Shown here in pieces: positions 27,627-36,567 of a DNA stretch of 64,000 nt. A program made the translations under genes and the position numbers. Location of the stretch: the NCBI RefSeq assembly GCF_000974425.1, contig NZ_CP010429.1, forward strand, positions 6,868,001 to 6,932,000, written 5' to 3'. Below the pieces are notes generated by a model that was not told where the DNA came from, did not search any database, and saw only the letters and a program-made list of their open reading frames with translations. The stretch is from Spirosoma radiotolerans (GTDB taxonomy: Bacteria > Bacteroidota > Bacteroidia > Cytophagales > Spirosomataceae). Within the stretch, counting starts at the first letter, position 1. Each line of letters begins with the position of its first letter.

Positions 27627-28805
27627 CTAGTTCAGTCGTTCAAAAATTCCGGCAACACCTTGTCCACCTCCAACGCAGGCAGAGACCATCCCGTATTTCT
27701 GGTCCCGACGGCGCATTTCATTGAGTAACTGCACGGACAACCGCGCGCCCGTAGACCCGAGTGCGTGACCCAGGGCAATAGCACCACCGTTTGGATTTAT
27801 TTTACTGGGGTCGAGGCCCAGTTCTTGAATAACCGCTAATGACTGAGCCGCAAAGGCTTCATTCAGTTCAATAAGGTCAATATCGTCCTGTTTGAGTCCG
27901 CCTTTTTTGAGTGCAATGGGGATGGCCGCAACAGGGCCAATACCCATGATTTTAGGTTCAACGCCTGCCGTAGCATACGATACCATGCGGGCAACAGGCT
28001 GTAGATTCAATTCATTAACCAGGCGCTCCGACATCACGACGACAAAAGCGGCTCCGTCAGAGGTTTGTGACGAGTTACCAGCCGTAACCGATCCACCAGC
28101 CGCAAAAACCGGTTTTAACTTAGCCAACCCTTCGGCACTTGTATCTTTCCTAGGACCTTCATCCTGCGCAACGGTCCATTCGCGGGTTTTCTTTTTGTTA
28201 CTTTCGGCGTCAAAATATGTTTCACTTACCTTGATGGGGACAATTTCATCAGCAAACTTGCCGTCTTTCTGAGCCGCCAGTGCTTTTTGGTGAGACGCGT
28301 AGGCAAACTCATCCTGCGCGTCGCGGCTGATATTGAACTGCTGAGCAACCTGTTCGGCGGTGAGCCCCATGCCAATGTAATAATCGGGGTGTGCTTTGGC
28401 AATCTCGTAATTAAGCGCTGTTTTCCAACCCATCACCGGCACCATCGACATGGATTCGGTGCCACCAGCAATGATGCAGTCGGCCAGACCAGCGTGAATT
28501 TTGGCGGAGGCAATGGCAATTGCTTCCAACCCGGAACCGCAATATCGGTTGATTGTCATACCGGGAACACTGTTGGGCAGCGACAATAAGGCAATGTATC
28601 GGGCAATCTGCATACCTTGCTCTGCTTCAGGCACGGCATTTCCAACGATAAGGTCTTCAACCCGAGCCGGGTCGAGTGAAGGAACCTGGCTTAACAAATG
28701 CTTAATAACTTCAGCCGCCATATCATCAGGGCGGGTAAAACGGAGTCCCCCACGTGGTGCTTTACCCACGGCTGTACGATATCCGGCTACAATGTATGCG
28801 TCCAT
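27627..28805 (-). CDS. Thiolase (acetyl-CoA acyltransferase)
   Basis: 392 residues with the three thiolase signatures: the nucleophilic Cys89 in INRYCGSGLEAIAIASAKIH, the GGAIALGHALGSTGAR histidine motif and the C-terminal CVGGGQGVAG cysteine. It cleaves 3-ketoacyl-CoA in beta-oxidation or condenses acetyl-CoA. The shared operator with the neighbouring acyl-CoA dehydrogenase argues for a degradative FadA-like role. A 290-base gap with a long hairpin separates the two genes, so they are probably separate transcripts. Confidence 0.93.
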   Translation of the reverse strand: MDAYIVAGYRTAVGKAPRGGLRFTRPDDMAAEVIKHLLSQVPSLDPARVEDLIVGNAVPEAEQGMQIARYIALLSLPNSVPGMTINRYCGSGLEAIAIASAKIHAGLADCIIAGGTESMSMVPVMGWKTALNYEIAKAHPDYYIGMGLTAEQVAQQFNISRDAQDEFAYASHQKALAAQKDGKFADEIVPIKVSETYFDAESNKKKTREWTVAQDEGPRKDTSAEGLAKLKPVFAAGGSVTAGNSSQTSDGAAFVVVMSERLVNELNLQPVARMVSYATAGVEPKIMGIGPVAAIPIALKKGGLKQDDIDLIELNEAFAAQSLAVIQELGLDPSKINPNGGAIALGHALGSTGARLSVQLLNEMRRRDQKYGMVSACVGGGQGVAGIFERLN

Positions 28806-28894
28806 AAAAATGCGATGTTGTTTTACTGATTAAGCAGGTACTTCAAGGCAATAACTTATTTTTTAGGCGAAAAATTACACCAGATTCGCGAATT

Positions 28895-28911
28895 ATTATG
28901 CAAGCATACTA
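28895..28911 (-). promoter_or_regulatory. Operator-like palindrome upstream of the thiolase
   Basis: ATTATGCAAGCATACTA matches the perfect palindrome at 27397-27416 in all but the outer bases; it lies 90 bases upstream of the thiolase start. Confidence 0.55.
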
Positions 28912-28983
28912 TTTTCTTTTCACAAGTGCAACTTTGGTGGAGTATACCTTTTTGGGGCGCTCGCGCAATGACTGAAAAGAAAA

Positions 28984-29004
28984 AAGCCGCTCAATGAGCG
29001 GCTT
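28984..29004 (-). terminator. Intrinsic terminator after nuoJ
   Basis: AAGCCGCTC (28984-28992) pairs perfectly with GAGCGGCTT (28996-29004); reading the minus strand, the stem is followed by a T-rich tail. It lies 39 bases past the nuoJ stop, marking the end of the nuo operon here. Confidence 0.85.
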
Positions 29005-29042
29005 AAAAAGTAGAGAAATCGCGTAAACCAACGAAATTCCAG

Positions 29043-29597
29043 TTAAAAATGGCGGTCGCCAGCTTCACGTTTGCCAAGCATAACAGCGCCCACCATGGCC
29101 ACCAGAAACAGAACAGAGGCTAATTCGAACGGCAAGATATAGTCGCTGTACAGCAACCGGCCGAGGTTTTCAACGAGTCCCGTTTTATTGTTAAACGTTG
29201 CGGCACTCACCGTTGGCACTTGAGCGCTTTTAGCCCGGAAAATGGTGATCAGCATAATCATCAAAATACCGCCTACAACGACCGAAGCCATTTTAGTCAG
29301 GTTTGTTTTCGATTCTTCATCTTCTTTCCGCAAGTTCAGAAACATAATCGTGAACAAAAACAAAACCATGATAGCCCCTGCGTAGACAATGATATTTACT
29401 GCCGCCAGAAACTGAGCATTCAGCAAAATATAATGACCCGAAAGGCAGAAGAACGTGGCGATAAGCGCCAGAACGCTATAAATAGGGTTCCGGGCTGTTA
29501 CAACACCAATGGCGCTAAACAGCGTAAGCGCCGTTAAACCCAGAAACAAATAGCCAGTCGGGGTTAATGTCTTGAAAAAGGTTATAAATTCAGTCAT
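29043..29597 (-). CDS. nuoJ: NADH-quinone oxidoreductase subunit J
   Basis: 184 residues with five hydrophobic helices (for example YLFLGLTALTLFSAIGVVTA, NIIVYAGAIMVLFLFTIMFL, ELASVLFLVAMVGAVMLGKR). The VYAGAIMVLFLF motif is the family mark. It is part of the membrane arm of complex I. It is the last gene of this nuo run: a terminator follows and nuoK, L, M and N are not found in the window. Confidence 0.93.
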   Translation of the reverse strand: MTEFITFFKTLTPTGYLFLGLTALTLFSAIGVVTARNPIYSVLALIATFFCLSGHYILLNAQFLAAVNIIVYAGAIMVLFLFTIMFLNLRKEDEESKTNLTKMASVVVGGILMIMLITIFRAKSAQVPTVSAATFNNKTGLVENLGRLLYSDYILPFELASVLFLVAMVGAVMLGKREAGDRHF

Positions 29598-29638
29598 AGC
29601 TCAATCAACTAGAGAATGGTAGGGGAGACAACGGGCGG

Positions 29639-30205
29639 CTAGGTAGCCGCCCGCGTTAGACTTGGTTCGGTTGGAGTGGTCTGCACTTCTGAGTTAGCGA
29701 TCCGGATATACCGGTCGTCCATTTTTTCGACCAGTTTATCTTTGCCATAGATCACATCTTCGCGTTCCATGAAAACCGGTACCATTCGGTCGTGGCGGAG
29801 GTAAACGGCCTGCTTTGGGCATGCTTCTTCGCACAAGCCACAGAAAATACAGCGCAACATGTTTATCTCGTAAACAGCCGCGTATTTTTCTTCTCTGTAT
29901 AGTCCTTCTTCTCCTTTTTTGCGTTCTGCCGCTACCATCGAGATCGCTTCGGCTGGACAAGCAACCGCGCATAGGCCGCAGGCTGTACAACGTTCCCGGC
30001 CCTGTTCATCTCGTTTCAATACGTGGTGGCCACGGTAAATTGGGCCAAGGTATTTTTTCACCTCGGGGTATTGAATGGTCGGCTTCTTCCGGAAAAAGTG
30101 GCTGATCGTGATGGCTAACCCGCCAACAATGGCAGGTAGATACATCTTCTCAGCCAGCGTCATTTCCTTATTGCTGACTTGTTTTGAGCGATTCGTTAAC
30201 TGCAT
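29639..30205 (-). CDS. nuoI: NADH-quinone oxidoreductase subunit I
   Basis: 188 residues with two [4Fe-4S] ferredoxin motifs, CTACGLCAVACPAEAI and CIFCGLCEEACPKQAV, which carry clusters N6a and N6b between the peripheral and membrane arms. The stretch before them (GHHVLKRDEQGRERC) is also typical of the family. The C-terminal tail (EVQTTPTEPSLTRAAT) is longer than usual and probably unstructured. It lies 95 bases after nuoH and 41 before nuoJ. Confidence 0.95.
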   Translation of the reverse strand: MQLTNRSKQVSNKEMTLAEKMYLPAIVGGLAITISHFFRKKPTIQYPEVKKYLGPIYRGHHVLKRDEQGRERCTACGLCAVACPAEAISMVAAERKKGEEGLYREEKYAAVYEINMLRCIFCGLCEEACPKQAVYLRHDRMVPVFMEREDVIYGKDKLVEKMDDRYIRIANSEVQTTPTEPSLTRAAT

Positions 30206-30300
30206 TCTTTTTAGTGTTCAATTTTTTGGCTTTGGTTTACAGCTTTGGTTATGCGTAAGCTAACCCGGTACCAAAAACCATAAACCAAAAATCAGTTGAC

Positions 30301-31458
30301 TTAGACTGTTGCCTGTGGAATAGCCTCGCGTTTCGGTGCTTTTGCTGACGATACCAGAACCATGACCACCATTACCACAACAATTAACCAAGTTGCGTAT
30401 TTGAAATTGTATAATAAACCCGCGCCGGTCAAAACGACATTCAGAATCGACAGGGGAATCAGAGTTTTCCAGCCCAGGTTCATGAGTTGATCGTACCGGA
30501 AACGCGGTAGCGTCCAGCGAACCCACATGAAGAAGAAGATGAAAAAGAATATTTTGCCGAAGAATACCACAAAGCCAATGGCCGTTGCGATGTTATGCCC
30601 AGTGATTGCACCCATTGATTTTTCGAGAGCGCTGCCAACTTCGTTCATGAACGGATAATGGAACCCACCAAAATACAGCGATGAGATGAATGCCGATGAA
30701 ACGAACATATTAATGTACTCGGCGAACAGGTAGAAGCCCAGTTTCATGGAGCTGTACTCGGTATGGTACCCACCAACAAGTTCTGTTTCGCACTCGGGCA
30801 GGTCGAAGGGTGTACGGTTACACTCGGCAAACGAGCAGGTCAGAAAAATAATGAACCCAATCGGTTGTGTAAATACATTCCACTCAGAGAAACTCGCCTG
30901 CTGATCAACAATGGCCCGAACGGATAGTGAACCGGTCATCATCAGGATGGCGATCATCGACAAACCCAGGGCAATCTCATAGCTAATGTTCTGGGAGGCA
31001 GCCCGGATAGCACCCAGCAGTGAAAACTTGTTATTCGACGCCCAGCCACCAACCATCACGCCATAAACGCCCAGCGATACAACACCAAAAATGTACAACA
31101 CGCCGATGTTGATTTCGATGCCCTGTACAGGAATGGAATAGTTATCGAAGCGGATGCTATCGCCAAACGGAATAACAGCGCTTGACATCAGCGCGGTTAG
31201 CATAGCCAAACAAGGGCCCAGAATAAATAGCCACTTGCTGGCTTGTGAAGGAATAAAATCTTCTTTGAAGAACATTTTTCCCGCATCGGCGATGGGTTGC
31301 AACAGTCCCCAGGGGCCTGCCCGGTTTGGACCAAGACGATCCTGCAGGAAAGCCGCTACTTTTCGCTCAGCGTACGTCGAGTACGTCGCGATCAGGAGCG
31401 TTATCCCGAAAATGACCAGGATAATGATGCCTTTAACGAGTAATACGGTTAAGTCCAT
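30301..31458 (-). CDS. nuoH: NADH-quinone oxidoreductase subunit H
   Basis: About 385 residues from MDLTVLLVKGIIILVIFGIT, with eight or more helices and family motifs: ERKVAAFLQDRLGPNRAGPWGLLQPIADAGKMFFKED (in part), ECNRTPFDLPECETELVGGYHTEYSSM (in part), and FMWVRWTLPRFRYDQLM near the end. It forms the quinone-binding junction of complex I. An upstream ATG at 31491 would place the start inside a hairpin and lacks family support. Confidence 0.95.
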   Translation of the reverse strand: MDLTVLLVKGIIILVIFGITLLIATYSTYAERKVAAFLQDRLGPNRAGPWGLLQPIADAGKMFFKEDFIPSQASKWLFILGPCLAMLTALMSSAVIPFGDSIRFDNYSIPVQGIEINIGVLYIFGVVSLGVYGVMVGGWASNNKFSLLGAIRAASQNISYEIALGLSMIAILMMTGSLSVRAIVDQQASFSEWNVFTQPIGFIIFLTCSFAECNRTPFDLPECETELVGGYHTEYSSMKLGFYLFAEYINMFVSSAFISSLYFGGFHYPFMNEVGSALEKSMGAITGHNIATAIGFVVFFGKIFFFIFFFMWVRWTLPRFRYDQLMNLGWKTLIPLSILNVVLTGAGLLYNFKYATWLIVVVMVVMVLVSSAKAPKREAIPQATV

Positions 31459-31464
31459 TTTTGT

Positions 31465-31529
31465 GTGGTATCGGGTTTGAGAATCCGACACTTTTGAAAT
31501 GGGTGTCGAGTTTTAGAACCCGACACCAC
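31465..31529. repeat. Imperfect hairpin between nuoG and nuoH
   Basis: Arms 31465-31491 and 31503-31529 (GTGGTATCGGGTTT.. against ..AACCCGACACCAC) pair over 27 positions with several mismatches and an 11-base loop. It fills most of the 81-base gap and may set the relative level of nuoH. Confidence 0.5.
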
Positions 31530-31539
31530 GTTAAATTAG

Positions 31540-32625
31540 TTAAACCTCTGGTTCTAAGGCTGATGGCAATACTTTAGCAAAACGCTCAGCGGGTAATTGC
31601 TGGATCGACAATTGCGACGTATCGCGTTCATCGTGAATCGGTTTATAATCGGCGGCTGCCAGACGTTCGCCAAAGCTTGGTTTGATTGTATCCGCCCGAT
31701 ATTTATTTGCTGATATAACTGAACTTCGGGAAATCTTGGTTGGCCCTTCAATGGTCCAGTCACTAGTTTTCTTTGTATCGAAGCGGCACGTGTTACAAAT
31801 AAACTCGGTTACTTCGTTCCACTCATTTTTGCGCGCCGTTACCCGAATCACGTCTTCCCCCCGATACCACAAGGTTACTTTCCCTGAGCAGGTCGGGCAA
31901 TCGCGGTGCGCATCAACCGGCTTCGTAAACCAAACCCGGTTTTTGAAACGATACGTTTTGTCGGTCAATGCACCAACGGGACATACGTCGATAACGTTTC
32001 CGGAAAAATCGTTATCAATGGCTTTCTCGATATAGGTGCTGATCTCCGATGCATCGCCCCGATTCATGACGCCATGAACGCGTTTGTTTGTAATCTGATC
32101 GGCTGTGTATACGCAACGGTAGCACAGAATACAACGCGTCATGTGCAGTTGTATGTAAGGGCCAATGTCCCGTTTCTCAAATGTCCGGCGATCTTCTTCG
32201 TAGCGGGTCGTCGCTTTGCCATGGTCGAAGGCAAAGTTTTGCAAATCACATTCACCAGCCTGATCGCAAACAGGGCAATCGAGCGGGTGATTCAATAAAA
32301 GAAACTCAACGATACCATTCCGGGCATCAATTACTTGCGGACTGGTTTCATTCTCGACAATCATGCCATCCTGAACAGCTGTCAGGCACGATGCAACCAG
32401 TTTTGGCATGGGCCGTGGATCTTTGGCTGACCCTGCTGCCACCCGAACCAGACACGCCCGGCATTTGCCACCACTACCTTTCAAGGGCTGGTAGTAGCAC
32501 ATAGCCGGAGGAGCTACCGCCGGACCTATCTTACGAGCGGCCTGTAAAATGGTCGTTCCTGGCTCCACTTCAACTTCAATTCCGTCAATAGTGACTTTTA
32601 ATAGTTGCGGCTTTACGTCTTCCAT
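31540..32625 (-). CDS. nuoG: Short NuoG-like subunit of complex I (iron-sulfur part only)
   Basis: 361 residues from MEDVKPQLLKVTIDGIEVEV. It has the N-terminal [2Fe-2S] domain (CYYQPLKGSGGKCRACLVRV), the His/Cys cluster region (HPLDCPVCDQAGECDLQ), and a [4Fe-4S] domain (CILCYRCVYTADQI..DVCPVGALTDKTYRF). It then has CPTCSGKVTLWYRGEDVIRV, the start of the molybdopterin-type domain, and stops. The usual NuoG is about 700-900 residues, so the large catalytically inactive domain is missing. Short forms like this are known in some Bacteroidota; the ending looks intact rather than broken. Confidence 0.88.
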   Translation of the reverse strand: MEDVKPQLLKVTIDGIEVEVEPGTTILQAARKIGPAVAPPAMCYYQPLKGSGGKCRACLVRVAAGSAKDPRPMPKLVASCLTAVQDGMIVENETSPQVIDARNGIVEFLLLNHPLDCPVCDQAGECDLQNFAFDHGKATTRYEEDRRTFEKRDIGPYIQLHMTRCILCYRCVYTADQITNKRVHGVMNRGDASEISTYIEKAIDNDFSGNVIDVCPVGALTDKTYRFKNRVWFTKPVDAHRDCPTCSGKVTLWYRGEDVIRVTARKNEWNEVTEFICNTCRFDTKKTSDWTIEGPTKISRSSVISANKYRADTIKPSFGERLAAADYKPIHDERDTSQLSIQQLPAERFAKVLPSALEPEV

Positions 32626-32692
32626 ATTGTATACTGCGGCCATAAAGCCGCAAATCATTCAGTTCTAAAACGGCATCTCAGCCGCCGTATAG

Positions 32693-34033
32693 TTAAACCA
32701 GAGCCATTTCACCCCGGTAAACAGCGCCCGGTTGGGTGGCTTCGGTTGGGTGGTCAATGTGCCACTGGAACTCTTCCCGGAAATGCCGGATGGCGCTGGC
32801 AACCGGCCAGGCAGCCGCATCGCCCAGGGGGCAAATGGTATTTCCTTCAATCTTCTTTGCCACATCGACCAGCAAATCAATGTCCTGCTGGTGCCCATGT
32901 CCGTACTCAATCCGGTGAAGCACTTTTTCCATCCATCCTGTTCCTTCGCGGCAAGGACTACATTGTCCGCAGGATTCGTGGTGGTAGAAACGCGAGAAAT
33001 TCCAGGTGTTTCGAACGATGCAGGAGGTTTCGTCAAAAACGATGAAGCCTCCTGATCCCAGCATAGTGCCGGTTGCGAAGCCGCCATCGGAGAGTGACTC
33101 ATACGACATCAATCGTTTTTCGCCATTCGCCAGCGTCAAGGCCAGATTAGCAGGCAAAATGGGGACAGATGATCCTCCTGCGACGAGTGCTTTAAACTTA
33201 TGACCCGGACGAATTCCACCACACCACTCGTCCGCATAAATGAAATCTTCGACTGGAACGCCGAGATCAATTTCATAAACACCCGGTTTATTGATATGGC
33301 CCGATGCTGAAATTAATTTAGTCCCTGTACTACGTCCGATGCCAATAGCCGCATACGCATCACCACCATGATTAACGATCCATGACGTTGTTGCAATAGA
33401 TTCAACGTTGTTAACCACCGTTGGGCTTTGATATAATCCTTTTACGGCTGGGAAGGGCGGCTTATTCCGCGGGTTACCACGTTTGCCTTCCAGCGATTCG
33501 AGCAAGGCAGTTTCCTCACCACAAATGTAAGCGCCACCGCCGGGTTGAACGACTAACTCAAGGTCGTAGCCGCTTCCCAGGATGTTTTTTCCCAGAAAAC
33601 CTTTTGCTTTTGCCTCCGCAATGGCTTTCTCAAGGATATGAATAACATACATCAATTCACCCCGTACATAGATGAATGACTTATTGGCGCCCAAGGCAAA
33701 CGACGAGATAATCATCCCTTCGATGAGCAGATGGGGAATGTTTTTCATCAGGTAGTGATCCTTGAACGTACCTGGCTCCGATTCATCAGCATTACAAACC
33801 AGATAGCGCGGAATGCCTTCCGGCTTAGCCAGAAAGCTCCATTTCATCCCCATCGGGAATCCGGCGCCACCCCGGCCCCGAACGCCCGCTTTCTTTACCT
33901 CTTCAACAATGGCTTCAGGAGTCATTGTCTTGATTGCCTTTTCTACGGCCGTATAGCCGCCCTGTTTCCGGTACACATCGAAGGTCTCAATGCCCGGAAC
34001 GTTGATATGCTCGGTTAGTATTTTGGTAGCCAT
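32693..34033 (-). CDS. nuoF: NADH-quinone oxidoreductase subunit F
   Basis: 446 residues. FMN and NADH sites are seen in RGRGGAGFPMGMKWSF, NADESEPGTFKD and GAYICGEETALLESLEGKRG, and the N3 [4Fe-4S] cluster in ESCGQCSPCREGTGWM with a later Cys in NTICPLGDAAAWP. It is the NADH-oxidising subunit of complex I. It starts 5 bases after the nuoE stop, so translation is coupled. Confidence 0.97.
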   Translation of the reverse strand: MATKILTEHINVPGIETFDVYRKQGGYTAVEKAIKTMTPEAIVEEVKKAGVRGRGGAGFPMGMKWSFLAKPEGIPRYLVCNADESEPGTFKDHYLMKNIPHLLIEGMIISSFALGANKSFIYVRGELMYVIHILEKAIAEAKAKGFLGKNILGSGYDLELVVQPGGGAYICGEETALLESLEGKRGNPRNKPPFPAVKGLYQSPTVVNNVESIATTSWIVNHGGDAYAAIGIGRSTGTKLISASGHINKPGVYEIDLGVPVEDFIYADEWCGGIRPGHKFKALVAGGSSVPILPANLALTLANGEKRLMSYESLSDGGFATGTMLGSGGFIVFDETSCIVRNTWNFSRFYHHESCGQCSPCREGTGWMEKVLHRIEYGHGHQQDIDLLVDVAKKIEGNTICPLGDAAAWPVASAIRHFREEFQWHIDHPTEATQPGAVYRGEMALV

Positions 34034-34038
34034 ACTGG

Positions 34039-34542
34039 TTATTTCGACAATTCGTCAATGATCTCATCCACGCGTTCGTTGGTGAGGTTCATGTAATATT
34101 TCTCCCGAACCTGAAAGACCGGCCCCATGCCGCAAGCCGCCAGACACTCGACTTCTTTGAGTGTGAACTGACCGTCTACGGTTGTTTGCCCGGTGTCAAT
34201 ACCAAGCCGTTGTTTTAAGTGAGCGTATACTTCCTCACCTCCCATCAGGCAGCAAGGGCCTGTCCGGCAGTATTCGATAACGTGTTTACCAACCGGGTTG
34301 AGGTGGTACATGGTGTAGAACGAAGCGACCTCATAAACCTCAATCGGCTGAATATTGAGCATTCGGGCTACGTAGTCCATGCCTTCAGGGCTGGTCCAGC
34401 CTTCCTGCTCCTGCAACAAATGCAACAATGGTAACAAGGCCGATTTTTGCTTGCCTTCCGGATAGCGGGCAATAATTTCCTGCGCTTTAGCAACCCGCTC
34501 GGGCGTAAATGTTACGGCGGGATTAGTTGTTTCAGTTGTCAT
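34039..34542 (-). CDS. nuoE: NADH-quinone oxidoreductase subunit E
   Basis: 167 residues with the thioredoxin-fold [2Fe-2S] domain: HVIEYCRTGPCCLMGGEEVY and EVECLAACGMGPVFQV carry the four cluster cysteines. It passes electrons alongside NuoF. The ATG overlaps the stop of a small upstream ORF in a TAATG arrangement. Confidence 0.95.
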   Translation of the reverse strand: MTTETTNPAVTFTPERVAKAQEIIARYPEGKQKSALLPLLHLLQEQEGWTSPEGMDYVARMLNIQPIEVYEVASFYTMYHLNPVGKHVIEYCRTGPCCLMGGEEVYAHLKQRLGIDTGQTTVDGQFTLKEVECLAACGMGPVFQVREKYYMNLTNERVDEIIDELSK

Positions 34543-34706
34543 TATTTACAGCAGGTATTCGTCGTCAAGACTTCTTTCCAAGTCAATGTTGCTGGTTCAA
34601 ACTTGTCTTTTCGAGATAAATTCATCTCGGCTTTCGCTTCATCAATGGCAGCACTTGTATTACGTTGCCAAACGCTTTCTAATTTAAGATTAGGCGTCCA
34701 GCTCAC
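34542..34706 (-). CDS. Small ORF between nuoD and nuoE
   Basis: A frame open from 34733 ends in TAA at 34542-34544, sharing its last base with the nuoE ATG (TAATG). With a GTG start at 34704-34706 it overlaps the nuoD end and gives 54 residues; an internal ATG at 34623-34625 gives 27. The sequence is polar and helical, with KLESVWQRNTSAAIDEAKAE, then MNLSRKDKFEPATLTWKEVL and a Thr/Cys tail (TTNTCCK). I recognise no family. The tight coupling suggests it is translated as part of the nuo message; it could be a small accessory subunit or a chance frame. Confidence 0.45.
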   Translation of the reverse strand: MSWTPNLKLESVWQRNTSAAIDEAKAEMNLSRKDKFEPATLTWKEVLTTNTCCK

Positions 34707-35922
34707 CGGCAATGACGTTCATGCTACTCATAATTACGATGGCATCCGACAGTGTCAGTCCTTTGCACATTTCCGGATAAGCCTGGTAGTAAATGAAACA
34801 GGGCCGACGGAAGTGCAAACGGTAAGGTGCCCGTCCGCCATCGCTGATCAGGTAGAAACCTAACTCACCGTTGCCGCCTTCAACTGCGTGGTAAACCTCG
34901 CCAACAGGAGCATCGATTTCACCCATCACAATTTTGAAGTGATAGATGAGGGCTTCCATGTTTTTATAAACTTCCTGTTTCGGAGGCAGATAATACTGAG
35001 GGGCGTCTGCAAAGTATGAACCCTCGGGCAGGTTATCGATAGCCTGCTGAATGATCCGAAGGCTTTGCTTCATCTCCTCATTCCGAACCATAAACCGGTC
35101 GTAAGTGTCGCCACTTTGACCGACCGGGATATCGAATTCAAAGTCTTCGTACGACGAGTAAGGGTTCATAACCCGCACATCGTAGTCAACGCCCGCAGCC
35201 CGCAGGTTTGGGCCTGTGAAGCCGTAGCTTAGTGCCCGCTCTGCCGAAATAGCGCCTACGTTAACGACGCGATCCATAAAAATCCGGTTGCGGTTGAAGA
35301 GGTTTTCAAACTCAGCCAGTACTTTCGGGAAGCGAACGAGTAATTCTTTGATTTTGCGGATAGCCGTGGGCGAAAGATCCCGTTCCATGCCGCCAATACG
35401 GCCCATGTTGGTAGTCAGTCGGGCTCCACAAACTTCTTCGTAGATCTCATAGATATTTTCCCGCTCCTGATAAATGTACAGGAAGCCGGTAAATGCCCCT
35501 GTATCAACACCCAGAATACCGTTGCAAATGAGGTGATCGGCCAGCCGGGCCAATTCCATCATAATAACGCGAATGTATTGCGCCCGCTTGGGGACTTCGA
35601 CGCCCAGCAACTTTTCTACGGTCATGTGCCAACCCATGTTGTTGATGGGCGACGAACAGTAGTTCATGCGGTCGGTCAGGGTCGTAATCTGATAAAAAGG
35701 CCGACGTTCGGCAATTTTTTCAAAGGCTCGGTGGATGTAGCCGATTGTCTGCTCTCCCGACACGATCTTCTCACCATCCATTTGCAGGATGTTCTGAAAA
35801 ATACCGTGGGTAGCGGGGTGAGTCGGGCCAAGATTGAGGGTTGTCAGTTCATTAACGTATTGAACCGGACCCTGCTCGGCAGGTAAGTTTTTATTCGCTA
35901 TATCGAGTTCTTCAGAAACCAT
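34690..35922 (-). CDS. nuoD: NADH-quinone oxidoreductase subunit D
   Basis: 410 residues of the 49-kDa/hydrogenase-large-subunit family: NLGPTHPATHGIFQN, GYIHRAFEKIAERRPFYQIT, DRMNYCSSPINNMGWHMTVE, and the C-terminal FYLISDGGRAPYRLHFRRPC. It lines the quinone-reduction site with NuoB. NuoC and NuoD are separate genes, not fused. Confidence 0.97.
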   Translation of the reverse strand: MVSEELDIANKNLPAEQGPVQYVNELTTLNLGPTHPATHGIFQNILQMDGEKIVSGEQTIGYIHRAFEKIAERRPFYQITTLTDRMNYCSSPINNMGWHMTVEKLLGVEVPKRAQYIRVIMMELARLADHLICNGILGVDTGAFTGFLYIYQERENIYEIYEEVCGARLTTNMGRIGGMERDLSPTAIRKIKELLVRFPKVLAEFENLFNRNRIFMDRVVNVGAISAERALSYGFTGPNLRAAGVDYDVRVMNPYSSYEDFEFDIPVGQSGDTYDRFMVRNEEMKQSLRIIQQAIDNLPEGSYFADAPQYYLPPKQEVYKNMEALIYHFKIVMGEIDAPVGEVYHAVEGGNGELGFYLISDGGRAPYRLHFRRPCFIYYQAYPEMCKGLTLSDAIVIMSSMNVIAGELDA

Positions 35923-35989
35923 ATTTAAAAAGCGAAAGAGCGAAAGAGTGAATGCGTGCTAATGCCGCTTTTCGCTCTTTCACCAGTAG

Positions 35990-36490
35990 TTATCGTCCAA
36001 ACAGTGCATCAATTTTATCTTCCCGGGTTGCGTCTTCGAGCGGATACTCTTTACGCATGGGATGGTAATCCATTTCTTCCATGTTCAGAATCCGGCGTAA
36101 GTCGGGGTGACCATCGAAGAGAATGCCAAATAGGTCGAAGGTTTCCCGTTCCATCCAGTTTGCACTGGCATACAGTGGAATCATAGTCGGGATATGAATA
36201 TCATCCGTCGCCAGATAAACCTTAATTCGTATCCGGAAATTATTTTGCAGGCTGTGCAAATGATACACCACACAAAACTCCTTCCCAACTGAATCTGGGT
36301 AATGGATCGCTGTAATATCGGTAAGGAAGCCGATTTTCAGCGTTGGATGTTCCTTCAGGTATTTAACGAGCGGAATAATCTGATCCCGGCTGGTCGAACA
36401 CGTTAATAGGTTATACGGATCATCAAAATCCGTAACGCTTTCGCCAAACTGGTTTATTATTATCTGCGCAACCTCTTCGTTGGTCAGCAT
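35990..36490 (-). CDS. nuoC: NADH-quinone oxidoreductase subunit C
   Basis: 166 residues matching the 30-kDa subunit: EFCVVYHLHSLQNNFRIRIK, then ASANWMERETFDLFGILFDG and HPDLRRILNMEEMDYHPMRK, with the family end EYPLEDATREDKIDALFG. It is a structural subunit of the peripheral arm. Confidence 0.95.
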   Translation of the reverse strand: MLTNEEVAQIIINQFGESVTDFDDPYNLLTCSTSRDQIIPLVKYLKEHPTLKIGFLTDITAIHYPDSVGKEFCVVYHLHSLQNNFRIRIKVYLATDDIHIPTMIPLYASANWMERETFDLFGILFDGHPDLRRILNMEEMDYHPMRKEYPLEDATREDKIDALFGR

Positions 36491-36567
36491 TATCAGGTAG
36501 TGAATGAGTGACTAAGCGAACGGGTGAATGGAGCAAAAATTAAGGTGATCCATTCACCCGTTACTGT

